From NCBI GenBank assembly GCA_949358305.1, contig OX442315.1, positions 682,001 through 746,000 of the forward strand: a stretch of DNA of 64,000 nucleotides, given 5' to 3'. This document shows positions 44,190 through 55,215 of this stretch, in pieces. This DNA comes from Strigamia acuminata (Eukaryota > Arthropoda > Chilopoda > Geophilomorpha > Linotaeniidae). Below the pieces are notes generated by a model. That model saw nothing but the letters and a program-made list of their open reading frames with translations. It was not told where the DNA came from and made no database searches. How positions within the stretch are numbered: position 1 is the stretch's first letter; the number at the start of each line of letters is the position of its first letter. The position numbers were made by a program, and so were the translations under genes.

Positions 44190-45707
44190 ATGGGAAGTGG
44201 TAAGCACCGTTCAAAACGGAGTCATCGACGACACCGTCACGAAAGCTCTAGCTCGTCCACCTCGTCTAGTGACGAGCAGCGCCGTTCAGCAGAACGTGCT
44301 TACATGAGGGCCCAACCGATACCGACGGCGCCCGCCTCGATGTACGCCCTGACGCCGTTGCAACTCGCAACGCTAAACTGGCTGAGCGTCCATCCGGACG
44401 GACTTCCGCTCGACTTAAATGCGATGATGCAGGCCCCATCCACGTCTGCACAGCCAACCGTTTACGAGTCGGCGCAATTGACCCCGCTGGCCCAGGTGGC
44501 GTATCCGCCCGCGAACGTTATCAACGTCCCGTTGGCCCCGCATTCACCCGAATTTCGGCCGCCAACTGCAAGCGTGGCGCCCACCGTCGCCAACACGTCG
44601 AATGCGGCTGCACCGACTGTGACGGGACAATCATCGTCTGCTATGCATCTTCCTGCTGGTGCTGAGTCTTCTGCGTCAGAATACGGATGGAATGAGCCGC
44701 CGCCGGGCGCTCTGCGTTATTCGGAGCCTGTTTCTCGCAACCGCGAGTACCGAGCGGCCAACAAGGCCAGAAAGAAGGACGAGAAGGCCCGCCTGCGCAA
44801 GGAGCAGTGCGAACGAGACATGGCAGCCGGAATACCCCACGATAACATCGTGACGGACCAGGCCACAGAGACGATCTGCCCATTTTGCGTCGGCTGTGGG
44901 TGGTGCTGCGGTGCATCCGCAGGTTCTTCTCTAATGCGTTGTCCAAACTGTCGTGGAAGGAAAACGCGACCGCGTTCGGAGCCGTGGCGCAAGGAGGTTC
45001 AGCCCCACGTGGTAAAAGGCATTAAGCCTAACGAGAAGCGATGTTGGGCTCACTGCCCCAAGTGCCGATTGTTTCTAAACAGCCGCGGCGAGGCTGTGTA
45101 CATCGACCCGCGCTTCCTCACCTGGACCCGTGCTGAAGCCAACGCCGGCGTAAGAGTCGAACTCCTTCGACAGTCGCCGCCGCCATCCGAGGACTCCGAA
45201 GTTTCTACTGAAACTGTCCAAGCTGCCGAAAGCGCGGGAAGCGAGGTCGTAGAAGAAATCGTTCGACCGAGAACGATGTCGCGTGGACGAGGCTGTCTGA
45301 CGCTCGATCGAGCGAGAGAAATCGCCAAGGTTCAACGAACCAACATCTTGGCACGAGGGCGAGCTCGTAAGCTTCAACAGGCTGTAGAAGCGCCGTCTAA
45401 ACCCGTGGAGGATCCTCCAGCGGCAGTAACCGACGTGTCTAGCGCCCCTCCAGCGTCTAAGTCCGAGACTTCGGACGACGCTCAGTTTGAGGACGCCGAA
45501 GAGTTGCTGTCCGTCGTCGATTTCGTGGCGGAGTTGCTCGAGGATCTGCCGTTCCCACCTCCGAGCCCAGAGGAAATAGAAGCGCCGGAGGAAGCCGTGT
45601 TTTCCGCCGTCTCGACAGAGGCGACTGAAGAGTCGGATTTTCTGACTTCTGCTGAAGTCGAGAAAAAGGAGGAGAAAGTTTCGACTGACGTCGAAAAGAA
45701 GGATTAA
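44190..45707 (+). CDS. Gypsy B third gene, Cys-rich protein of unknown function
   Basis: 505 aa from the ATG at 44190, in the place where env sits in retrovirus-like elements. I see no signal peptide or membrane segment. The N-terminus is basic and serine-rich (RSKRSHRRHRH, then a Ser run). A Cys-rich module at 230-292 has C230-x2-C233-x2-C236-x2-CC, C251-x2-C254, and C285-x3-C289-x2-C292, perhaps binding zinc. Just before it lies RKEQCERDMAAGIP, similar to a stretch in the third gene of Gypsy C. The C-terminal 80 residues are acidic. It begins exactly at a splice acceptor. Basic N-terminus plus zinc-type cysteines suggest nucleic acid binding, possibly nuclear. I know no family for it. Confidence 0.75.
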   Translation: MGSGKHRSKRSHRRHRHESSSSSTSSSDEQRRSAERAYMRAQPIPTAPASMYALTPLQLATLNWLSVHPDGLPLDLNAMMQAPSTSAQPTVYESAQLTPLAQVAYPPANVINVPLAPHSPEFRPPTASVAPTVANTSNAAAPTVTGQSSSAMHLPAGAESSASEYGWNEPPPGALRYSEPVSRNREYRAANKARKKDEKARLRKEQCERDMAAGIPHDNIVTDQATETICPFCVGCGWCCGASAGSSLMRCPNCRGRKTRPRSEPWRKEVQPHVVKGIKPNEKRCWAHCPKCRLFLNSRGEAVYIDPRFLTWTRAEANAGVRVELLRQSPPPSEDSEVSTETVQAAESAGSEVVEEIVRPRTMSRGRGCLTLDRAREIAKVQRTNILARGRARKLQQAVEAPSKPVEDPPAAVTDVSSAPPASKSETSDDAQFEDAEELLSVVDFVAELLEDLPFPPPSPEEIEAPEEAVFSAVSTEATEESDFLTSAEVEKKEEKVSTDVEKKD

Positions 45708-46469
45708 AAGGGACAAAATTAACATTCGTTATTTTTTTCTGAGTGGAAATATTTTTGACTAAAAATAATCCAAGTGTTTTGTTGTGTTTGCGATTTTTTG
45801 TCAATATTCTCATGAGTAATGTGTTCAGTTTTGTTTGAAATTAGAACTAATCATTTAAATATTCAGACGAATGTAGTTAATTTTGCAAATTGGATTCAAT
45901 TTAATTTTGTGTTTTCCCGAATTCAATTTGGATGTTTATTTGAATTAATCATATTAATATATGTTTATTTGATTTATTCGCAAAATTCATAATTAGTTGT
46001 GGAATTTGTGTTTATTTTGTGTTTATTTTGCTTTGTTCAAAGTGTTGAAGAATTTCAAGTTGAAATTCAATGATTTTTTATGACATTCGTAATAAAGAAT
46101 TAGTAGTTTAGATTTTTCCGATAAATAAAATTTTGCATAAATTTATTTTATTTGATCATCTAGATAATTAATAAGCTGTGAAGAAGTTTATTTGATGGAG
46201 AAAATAAAATTTCTATCGAAATTAGTTTTCTCGAACATGTATCCATGTTCCGACGAGTTCATTTCCGTCGCTTAGCAACCGGGAGTTGCGTTGTACAGGG
46301 AAGCCGATTAGTCTAATCGGGTGACGAAGTTTCTGAAAGAAATAACGCGATTAAGTTTAATAAAATACTTACCAAGTGGATTAATTCGATAGAATTAGGT
46401 GAACATTTCTTATACATTAAGAATGACAATTAAAAAGTTGGTAAACTCTATGATTGTCACCGGGGGATG
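45708..46469 (+). other. Gypsy B 3' region and polypurine tract
   Basis: Non-coding, AT-rich. The PPT, CGGGGGATG (46461-46469), abuts the 3' LTR and matches the GGGGGATG of element A. Confidence 0.6.
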
Positions 46470-48203
46470 TGTGATGATTACAAATCCGTATTTATCAATG
46501 TTCACAATAGATGGCGCTGTTTACCAAACGCGCGTAATTCAAACTCGATAAAACTAAAAAGTGTGATAAATAATTATTTAGACACGGTGAATAAAATATA
46601 ACTATTTTATTCGACATAAACTAAGTATTAATTACTTGATGATGTTGATTCTGTTGAATCAATATCCACATTACTTACCTGTTGAAGGGAACCAATCGGA
46701 CCCTTCCGGACCCCAACTGGGCCCATCTGGACATAGTCATATATTAGGTCCGGACTAGTGACCCACGAATCCGCCGATTCGTACGCTGATTGGCTGTCGC
46801 CAATCTAGTAGTTCTACAGAACTATATAAGCTCCAGTTTCTCACCCACTAACCCCCCTGGCTTGATAACTGAACTTGTATACTGTCTGTAGTTGAATTGT
46901 TATCGTTTGATTTCATTATTCTCTATCGACACATCAGGCCACCTCAGCTCTCCACAGTTAGTATTCATTACTATTTTGTTATTGCTGTTGTAGGGCTATT
47001 TCGGGAAGGCTAACTCCGGTAATAGACATGCATTCGCATGAAATGGCCCCGTAACGTTAGCCAGCTGTTCTACGGGACAGTAGGACTTCGTACGGTGGCT
47101 TAATATAACGGTCGTATACAGTACGACCTTGCTAAATGAAAGTAGGTCCCTCAGCTAACTGGCCACAGTCCGCTGCAGGATGGTTGTTGTAAACAGCCCA
47201 CGCAGGTTTCCGTCTTTCTACGATTGGTCCTTCCGCTCGTTAAAAGTCGGTAAAAGCCTAATATACAGGTAACACGCCGGGTTGGTAGCCCGTGAGTAAT
47301 ATCTTCAAGATGTTGCGATGAATAACTACCTGGATAATAGTAATCCAACGGCAGTGGCCGATTAATATTTTACCCGGTGCTCGATCATTTGGATCCCGTC
47401 ATCGTAAGGCATGCTGGCGGATGGAGGAGTCAAATCCTCCCGCGATGGTTCTCTCGACCGTCGTGACAATCCCCGCCCCATTGTACCCTCCGGGTTAGTA
47501 ACCCGTGAACAGGAGTTGAAGAACACTGTGCTAAACAAATTACTCGGGCATTGGTAATCCTGTATTGGCAATATCTTTTAAACCCGGTAAGTCCATAGAA
47601 ATGTTTACCTGGTGGTTGGTACCACCGATAGCGAATTAAAGCGGACAATTAAATACTCGGCGCCTGATCACGAGATCTTGTCGTCGTAAGGCATGCTGGC
47701 GGATGGAGTCTCAACAACTCCCGCGACGTTCTCTCAATTGTCGTGACGGTCCCCGCCCAATTATTATTTATATAACAATTCATTTGTTATATTACTTTAA
47801 TCACTTTACTTTTATTCACTGAATATTCCGATTAATGCGAAGGACTCTTCGCACGTTTAGATATTCGAGCTGCGGACCAAATGCGTCTCCGTAGCGCTAT
47901 TTGTGACGATGCCGCAAGTCAGCCGTATCCCTCTGGCTTCGCCCGGATCCTCAACCAGTTGATGCCGCCCGTTTACACGCGTCAAGAACCCATCTTTGTT
48001 ATTGTTATTATTCAGTAATAAATATGTTGTGTCACACTAAAAACTGTAAGTTATTTCTGCTCAGTCATGAATTCATATTTTTACACAGACTTCTGTAAGC
48101 TTATCTCGGTTAGGTTGTTGCTACTCCTAGCAACGTCTTGTTTAAACCGATTATTCATCTATCTTAAAGGGCTATTAAATCAGCCCAAAGTAGAATCGTC
48201 ACA
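46470..48203 (+). repeat. Gypsy B 3' LTR
   Basis: 1734 bp, nearly identical to 35010-36763 apart from one 20-bp indel (near 47819) and a few single-base changes. TSD AATT follows at 48204-48207. Confidence 0.93.
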
Positions 48204-48207
48204 AATT

Positions 48208-50105
48208 CTACCAAAGAGAGGTGACTTTTATTGCACATGGTTGCAATGTAAGTAACAACCTCGTGTCCTGATCCTATCGCTAAAAAGATTCGAATTGACC
48301 ACTGTGGCTAGCACACCTCTTGTCTTTTGCTGTGACAAAGAGGGGATACCGATCAGAGGTAGTGAGATTCTTAATAGATGTCCTATCTAAGAAAATCGAG
48401 GGAAAAGCAGTCCTAAAGACCCACTGTGACCCATCATTCATATCCAAGAGAGAGAAACAAACCGTTAATGTTTGCTCAAAATTCAACCATCAAAGAAGTC
48501 ACATGCAAGACTTTGAACGGAACATGCATGCAAAAACTCAAAGAGGAGCAACAAGGACCCACCGCCTAGCAACGGCGTCCCTAGTTGCACCAACAGTCCA
48601 TGTGACTGGTCATTCAACAGAAAAAGGCCCACTTGATGTGGCGCATCAGCAGCTTGCATGAGGCAAGTGCCCAGTAAAATTTCATTTGATTCAAGCGCAA
48701 TTTGCGCGTTATTGGAAACCATTCAAGAAGGAAGAGAAACTGACCGCCATCCATGACGTGGGGTCAACTAAGCTTTATCTGAATTCCTAATTCAAGGGAG
48801 GAGCTGAAATAATTACCAAGTTGTATGGTAAGTGTTAAGTTAAAGCTAAAGGAATAGCTACAATTGAAAGCTAAACTCCACTTCAAAACTCAAAAAAACT
48901 CTTTCCATCATGTAAGGCAAAGAGCGACATGTAAAACTGCCACCATAGGAGAGGCGACTTCAATTCAAAAGGGACGACCAGCAGGTCGGTGAAGGTTCAG
49001 AAGTAATGGCGCCTAAGTGATGAAACACAAAAGCCTACCATACTTTTCACAAAAAACGTTTTCATAAAACCGGCATGAGTTGATTAAAAGAGATGACCAT
49101 TGCCTGTCTGGCAGGGTCTTCAACCATGCAAGAAGTCTGAGTGTGATTGGACACACCTAAATTGGCTGCTTGATATGAGCCGAAAAAACTGACTAAACTT
49201 TTTCAAATTCAACACTGTTTTGACATCAACTAGTAAGCTAAACCTTCCATTTACAGATTGCAAAACAAATTCGAAACCAAAGTGCTGTGAGCACGTGAAA
49301 AAGCTTATTCTGATACTACTAGAAACCTGAAGATCAACAAGGGGAAAGAAAGAAGAAGAGATGAGAAAAATTCCTGCGCTCATACTGTCGCGCCTGGCAA
49401 CCAGATATGGAGTGTCCTTGAAACTAATGCAATGAGCCCAAAATGGCTCCAGCTCAAATGTCTGAGCAGCTAAAACCAATGGATCACACCTTTCAAATAC
49501 CATATCTGGTGTCTTTGGCAGACTCTTTTTGGGTCACTCATTGTATTGAGCGCACAGAAAAAATCTCAAAAACCCACTTAAAACTAACTTAACCCTAGTT
49601 CACAATGAAAATTTCAACTTAACAACTATTGCACAAAGTAATTCATAATCAAATTCGACAACTAAAACTAAGTGATGTCTTCTATTCGGTGTGCTGCTAG
49701 TACATTGCGTTGTGTTTGGAGAGCGAAAATCGACGATTGACCACCGTGTCAGTGAAGAAAACTCGTCGCAATTGTCCTTGACCGGAGCTCGAAGCCAAAA
49801 CAACCGTCCTAAAACAGGAAACCTGGCAGATGAGCAGCACTGCAACCCGCTCAGAAGTGGCGACGTCCCCGCTCCAATCCCATGTCCTTGACCGTTGATC
49901 TCGTCAAAAACTACAGGCTGACGACCGGAGCACTGCCCAACACACTCAAAAACGAGAAGCACCCACTCACAACGTTGAAACTCGCCCACTGTTGCTGCTG
50001 AACCCAAGATGGCGACGACGGTTGAAAACTGGCGACCAAAAACGACTATTTTCTCACACTTTGCGGCTGTCCAAGTCCGAAATCCGTGGTTCACGGCACC
50101 ACAAA
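48208..50105. other. Non-coding right part of element E interior
   Basis: I see no gene here. It was continuous with 34984-35009 before Gypsy B inserted. It is moderately GC-balanced, with short unrelated ORFs. A YY1-like motif lies at 50003-50016, just before repeat E copy 2. Confidence 0.5.
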
Positions 50106-51072
50106 ATGTTGCTGGCCAACTCAAAGCCGTGATAAGGGTCGACTGCAACATTAGGAAGTGGTGGCGCACGCGACGGCAGCTCGCGCGCTCTGTCCAATCT
50201 CGGTGGACACGATGATGAGAGAATGGCGGCCAGCTGCTCACCTGAGTGAGGAAAAGCTGTCTGGCGCCTCGTCCTTGAAGCCCAGCTTCAAATATCCCAG
50301 CGGGTCTCGTTACCGCTAGTGTCGGATGAGAAGCTGACTCCATTTTCATTGTGTGAAGATTAGGCCTGGAATTTATGGCCAAATAAAGAATACAAATTGA
50401 GAACTGACTGTAAACAGTCAAAAACAAAGCATAGTCACGAGCTTAAACAATGCCCGAGACTTGACTCAATTGTTGAAATAAAGAGGAAAATCAGGGGTAC
50501 CAAGTTGGCTTCTTTGCACAACATATGCACCCAAAAATACATAATCAAAAGAAATAAATACTTAGAGAATACTTAAGATCAATAAACCCAATTCAAATAA
50601 TAAAGGTGGTCACAAATATGATCTCAAGTCCCCCAAAAGTCTTATTTATTACACATAAACAACACTAAAATACTACTCATGTATGAGCAGACGATAATTT
50701 CTCAAGTTGGGCGGTTGCCAAAACCTGACACAAAAAACCCATTTGGAATTCAAATCACAAAAGTACTTTCCCGGCCATTTCAAAGGCTGGAAAGTACTTT
50801 CCTGGGCCAAAAATGCCGCTGAGACCGTTTTTGGGCACAAAAACGGTCGAAAACGGTCAAGGGAAAGTCAAACTGGCGTCTGGAACACGGCGCATAGAGC
50901 GAGTTCGTTGGGTCGCGCTAAGTGGCGATCCACGCGCCCGTAGCATTGAAAAAAGGACGACGGCGGAAAAGTTTGATTTTCTCCACGAAAACCAAACAGA
51001 TTCCCATGCAAATTTCAGCGAAGGCTAGTTCTGGTCTAATGAGCCAGAATAGCCAATAAAACAAATAAAAAC
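50106..51072 (+). repeat. Repeat E, copy 2 (probable 3' LTR, cut by Gypsy C)
   Basis: This is a near-identical copy of 29266-30259. It lacks the 40-bp palindromic stretch and has a 12-bp insertion near 50280. It stops at 51072 exactly where the Gypsy C LTR begins, while copy 1 continues with other sequence. Copy 1 therefore shows the empty site of Gypsy C. Confidence 0.8.
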
Positions 51073-52066
51073 TGTGGTGACCCGACTGGGGTGGGGCACG
51101 AAGAGTTTCTCTCGTGGCCTACATACGGGTAAAGAGGGGGAGTCGCACGCGCGCCCCCCTTCCCTCAGAGCATTGACATCCAGTCAATGGACGGGCGTCT
51201 GCCCTGGGGGAGTGGGGGAGATCCGTCTCTTCCACCATTGGGTAGCTAAAGTCACCTGTCACCCCCCGCTTTGTGCAAAGGAATTTGCCTTGCACTGAGC
51301 GGGCAGAACCAACACAAAAATCAACCAAGATACACGTAAAAGCCAAACGTCCTAAAACGATCAAGCCTAAGTACAAAGACTTCAGGAGTGACCTAGGACA
51401 AGGGACTTCCAACGTGAGTACGATTGATTTGTGTTAACCTCCGCAGAGTAACCTGCGAAACAAGATTACCACACTATTTTAGCAAGCCAGCTAGAAATAG
51501 TAAACCTACTCCAATTTAGCGAGTTGTGCAGACAAACGGTCGCACAAGCCTAAATTGCAGTAACCACGACGAGCGTTCCCGCCGCTGTGTGTATCGCCGG
51601 GAACCACCAAGCGTCCGCCGCTGTGTGATCGCCGGACACCTAAACAAAACCCTAAACCTAGACAACAGACCAGAAGTAAGACCTTTTAGGCATTCACTCG
51701 CGCCCGACCAGCGTGAGCCCGAAGGACCGAACGAGAAACGTGAGACGAGGACGCCATTCATTGCCACGCCGGCCCAAGACGACACCACGTTGCCACGTGG
51801 ACGCCATCTTGGATCCACAGCGACAAAGGACGACCTCGACCAGTTTCCCGCCAACTTCACACACCTTTCCTTTTACCTTTATTCCTTTACATATTTTATC
51901 CCTTTTAACTGTACATTCCCGTATAATAAATACATTTATTATATTTACCCTTTTACATTGTTTGCCGTGTCATATTCTTTTGGGTAACCGCTTGAGTAAA
52001 GCGGTAGTGAGAGATTAGAGAGTGACTCATACCACGTATCAGCGACAGACCGAGTTGAGCGCGACA
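51073..52066 (+). repeat. Gypsy C 5' LTR
   Basis: It starts TGTGGTGACCC and probably ends GCGCGACA, 994 bp. The end is set by the following CG spacer and primer site, as in element A. It contains a YY1-like motif (reverse, 51802-51812) and a likely polyadenylation signal AATAAA near 51925. Confidence 0.7.
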
Positions 52067-52068
52067 CG

Positions 52069-52086
52069 TGGGGGCCTGTCTGGGAT
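52069..52086 (+). promoter_or_regulatory. Gypsy C primer binding site (tRNA-Pro-like)
   Basis: TGGGGGCCTGTCTGGGAT follows the LTR after 2 nt. It is complementary to a tRNA with discriminator C, most like tRNA-Pro (three differences from the vertebrate type I know). The exact isoacceptor needs the host tRNA set. Confidence 0.5.
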
Positions 52087-52134
52087 CGATTTAAACGACT
52101 CGAATAGAACTTGAGATCATTTTCATACCCAAAA

Positions 52135-55100
52135 ATGGCAGACAATATCCGAGCAACGGATTCCGACTCCGACGCAAACAAGAGAGCCGGTAGCCGTAAA
52201 GGCGCCGATTATCACTTGCGATCTGGAGGTCCCTTACCCAAAGCCTCAGCGCACGAAGCGAGGCAAAAACGGCGCAAGCCTAAACCCGATCGTAGAAGCG
52301 CATCGGAAGCATCGCACCCGTCTCACGCCGAGACGAGGCAGCGATTGGACGAGACAGAGCGGGGTGAAGAGCAATCTCACTCCAAACTGCCGCGTTCTAA
52401 CCGTGACGGCGAGACGAGCGGAAACGAGGTTTTATCCCGTAACCCATCGCCTCGTCTAACGCACGACACCGAGGTGGGCAGTCCGAAAGCGGCGTCTCCA
52501 ATACAAAAGACGGCCTCAAATACGACAGCTAATTCGGCACTAAACACGCCAATTACGCAAAGCCGCCCAGCTTCGGTCAGGTCTGAAGGACACAAGTCCA
52601 ATGCGTCAAATACTGAGCGTGTTCCGAGCCAGCCTTACAGCGTCTCGGCCACATTGGTTGACACGATGCAGTTGGCACAGGCAGAAGGTGTACGATACAC
52701 TCTGCCAACGGGAAAAATAACTGTGTACGAAACATTACAAATCGTACGTGCAGCCTTAAGAGCGCACAGGTTATCCCCAGAAATCACCGTTGTTGAAGGC
52801 GCATACGCTCAACAAATGGTAGATTCCGCTCAATTCGAAGCGGATGTCGAGAATGAGGCCCGACAAGCCATCCGCGAGAGAAAGCGGAAGCTGGCGGAAA
52901 GAGAAGCGCGAGCTCTCGAGTACGGCAAATCCCAGCGCGTTCCGACTACTCCAGAAGAAGTCGAAATAGTTGATCGAGCCTTACATGCACATCGTTATGC
53001 ATTCCATTCTCAACAAGAAGCTGAACAAGCTTTCATGGCTAGGCTGCAACAAGACAAACCAAAATCCGTTCGCAAGCCAGAAGTTAGCTCGTCAGAGTTG
53101 TCCGACGAGAGCGTAGAAGGCGACCCGAAGCGCACGCCGAAGGTCAGCCCTAAACCCGAGCGAAAAAAGGAAGTGCCAGTCACTCCACGCAAACGGGAAG
53201 TTTCGACCGGACAACGCGTTCGACCTCGCATGATGGCGTTAGACGATAATACTAACAACGCTATCAACCGATTAATAAATGCGAACAACGCGCGTCGTAA
53301 CGAAGAACAGACTCACACGAGCCGACAACGCGACGACCCGCGGGGTAGCGACTGGCCACAGCCGGTGCCCATCCTCAAAGACGACGGACCTTCGAGAAAA
53401 CATTCCGAAGACCGCACCTCGTCACGAGAGGAACGTCAACGCGAGAGAGGACAGCAACAGTATCACTACGGAAACAGTGATTCGTCGTCGGATGGACTGG
53501 AGTCGAATGCACCCAGTCATCACGATTCGGAGAGAGGTTCCGGAGAGAGACGAAGGGAAAGAGAACGCGATGAACGCAGGGAAAGGGAACGTGACGACCG
53601 TCGTAGGGGCCGGAAAGAGTCAAACTCTTCACGGCGCAACCCGCCACGCCGCTCACCGTCTCCCGACCCCAGCTCCGACCCATCGTCCAACGACGACAGA
53701 CGGCGTGATAAATCAAATAATCGCCGGAAGAGATCCAACTCTCCGCGCGATAGAGAGAAACGACTTCGATCGGAAAATAGCGACCACCGACGGGAGGAGT
53801 TTCAAGACCTTCCCCGACAAAGCGCGTTTACCGATTCGACGGGTCGGCAGTATACGATGGGAGAGCTTGGAAGAGCCCTGCTTGGCTCATTAAAAGCCGA
53901 GGGAATCGATCTGAGCAAACGAAACGATCGTAATCGTAGTACTGGCGACCGCGTAAAGAAAAAATACGCTGTTTCCCGGCATGATACCATGAGTGTCACC
54001 GGGAATATTAGGTGGCAATTTTATATTCAGAACCGTTTCGACGGGTCATGGAAAGCGGGAGATCGCTTCCTTGACGAAGTAATTCGAATTAAGACTGCCA
54101 CTAAAGCCACCGTAGGAGACATGCTCACCCACGGTATTGTCGAGCTAATGACAGGCTCGGCACGTGAGTGGTCCCAAGGATTGAAAGGCGTCAATTGGGA
54201 CGACTTTTTAATGAGATTCGACCTGCGCTACGGCGAGACACCCGAGGAGGTGAGCCGAAAGATGCGAGGTCTTCGCCAGATGCCTGATGAAACCATAATG
54301 GATTACGACATTCGCGCCAGATTGTTGTTCGAAAAGGCCCCGATGGAATTTCATGCCACGGGATTCAACCTTTTCTTTCTCGGCGGTTTGTCGGAATACT
54401 CGCAAAGGGTGCTACTTGAAGAAAGGGCACCGACAGGAGGTAGCTACGAGGAGATGAGCGCCTTCCTGTTCGAGAACACGATAGATATCGAGAAGAGGTA
54501 TTATTCCGCTTTACCCGAAGCGGAGAAAGCAGCAACCGCAAACCGTCTCAAGTTGAGTGCGGAAAGATATGGGGCGACAGACAAGATCATGCGCCCTACT
54601 GAATATCTTAGCGGTATAATGGAACTGGCGGAAGCTAGCGTTGGTTTACAAATAAAAAATAAACTGACATCCACGCTGCCTTCCAACCCTTTGGCCGCCC
54701 CTAAAAAGGCACCGACAGCGTCAGCCATGCAAGCGACACTGGAGGAGGTCAAGGAGGGGGAGGAAGCCGAACAAAATGTCGGAAAATCAGACGAAAAAGA
54801 AGAAAAAGACGATTATTCGACGGACGAAGAAATACGAAGCTATCGCGACACCTTATCAACGGGTTGCGATGAAGAAGGACCGCTAGTACATCTCATCCAT
54901 TGAGATAGAGCGGTAGAAGAATTTCGCGCCAGGTTAAAACCAAATGCCGGCCGAATTCCAAAGTATTTTCGAAAAAATTACACGCCACCGTCGAAAACAG
55001 ACCCTGAAAAGAAGAAATCGATTGAAGCCCCAAGAGACAAATCAAATATTCGTTGTTTTAAGTGTAACCAACCGGGTCACTATTCCAATGAGTGCCCAAG

Positions 55101-55215
55101 AACAGCGAAAGAAGACGCTAAGTTTGACGCGATAATGAAGCAGATGGCAGAGATTAAACTCGCCATGGCAAAAAACGAGTCAAAAAACGAGTCAGCGCAG
55201 GCGGCGAAGAAATAA
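52135..55215 (+). pseudogene. Gypsy C gag, very long, with RS-rich region and one TGA
   Basis: The frame runs from the ATG at 52135 to TAA at 55213, 1026 codons, with one in-frame TGA at codon 923 (54901-54903). A long charged N-terminal part includes an arginine/serine/glutamate-rich stretch at about 462-555, like splicing-factor RS domains. A Retrotrans_gag-type capsid core lies at about 618-790 (WQFYIQNRF, EWSQGLKGVNWDDF, RYGETPEEV). After the TGA the same frame has a CCHC knuckle C974-C977-H982-C987. Typical Gypsy gags are 300-450 aa, so this is more than double. The TGA could be decay of CGA at a CpG, or be read through. The frame overlaps pol at its end. Confidence 0.88.

Larger units (their letters stand above)
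35010..48203 (+). mobile_element. Gypsy element B, LTR retrotransposon with extra 3' gene
   Basis: A 13.2-kb Ty3/Gypsy element is flanked by the TSD AATT (35006-35009 and 48204-48207). Its LTRs are 1754 and 1734 bp; the difference is one 20-bp indel near 36360. Order: tRNA-Gln primer site, gag (37886), pol (38931), an intron-bearing region, a third gene (44190), PPT. One TAA breaks pol. The close LTRs say it is recent. Confidence 0.94.

Noticed and set aside
49600-50427. 275-codon minus-strand ORF overlapping repeat E copy 2
   Set aside because: It crosses the border of repeat E, the composition is random-like, and no motif is present.
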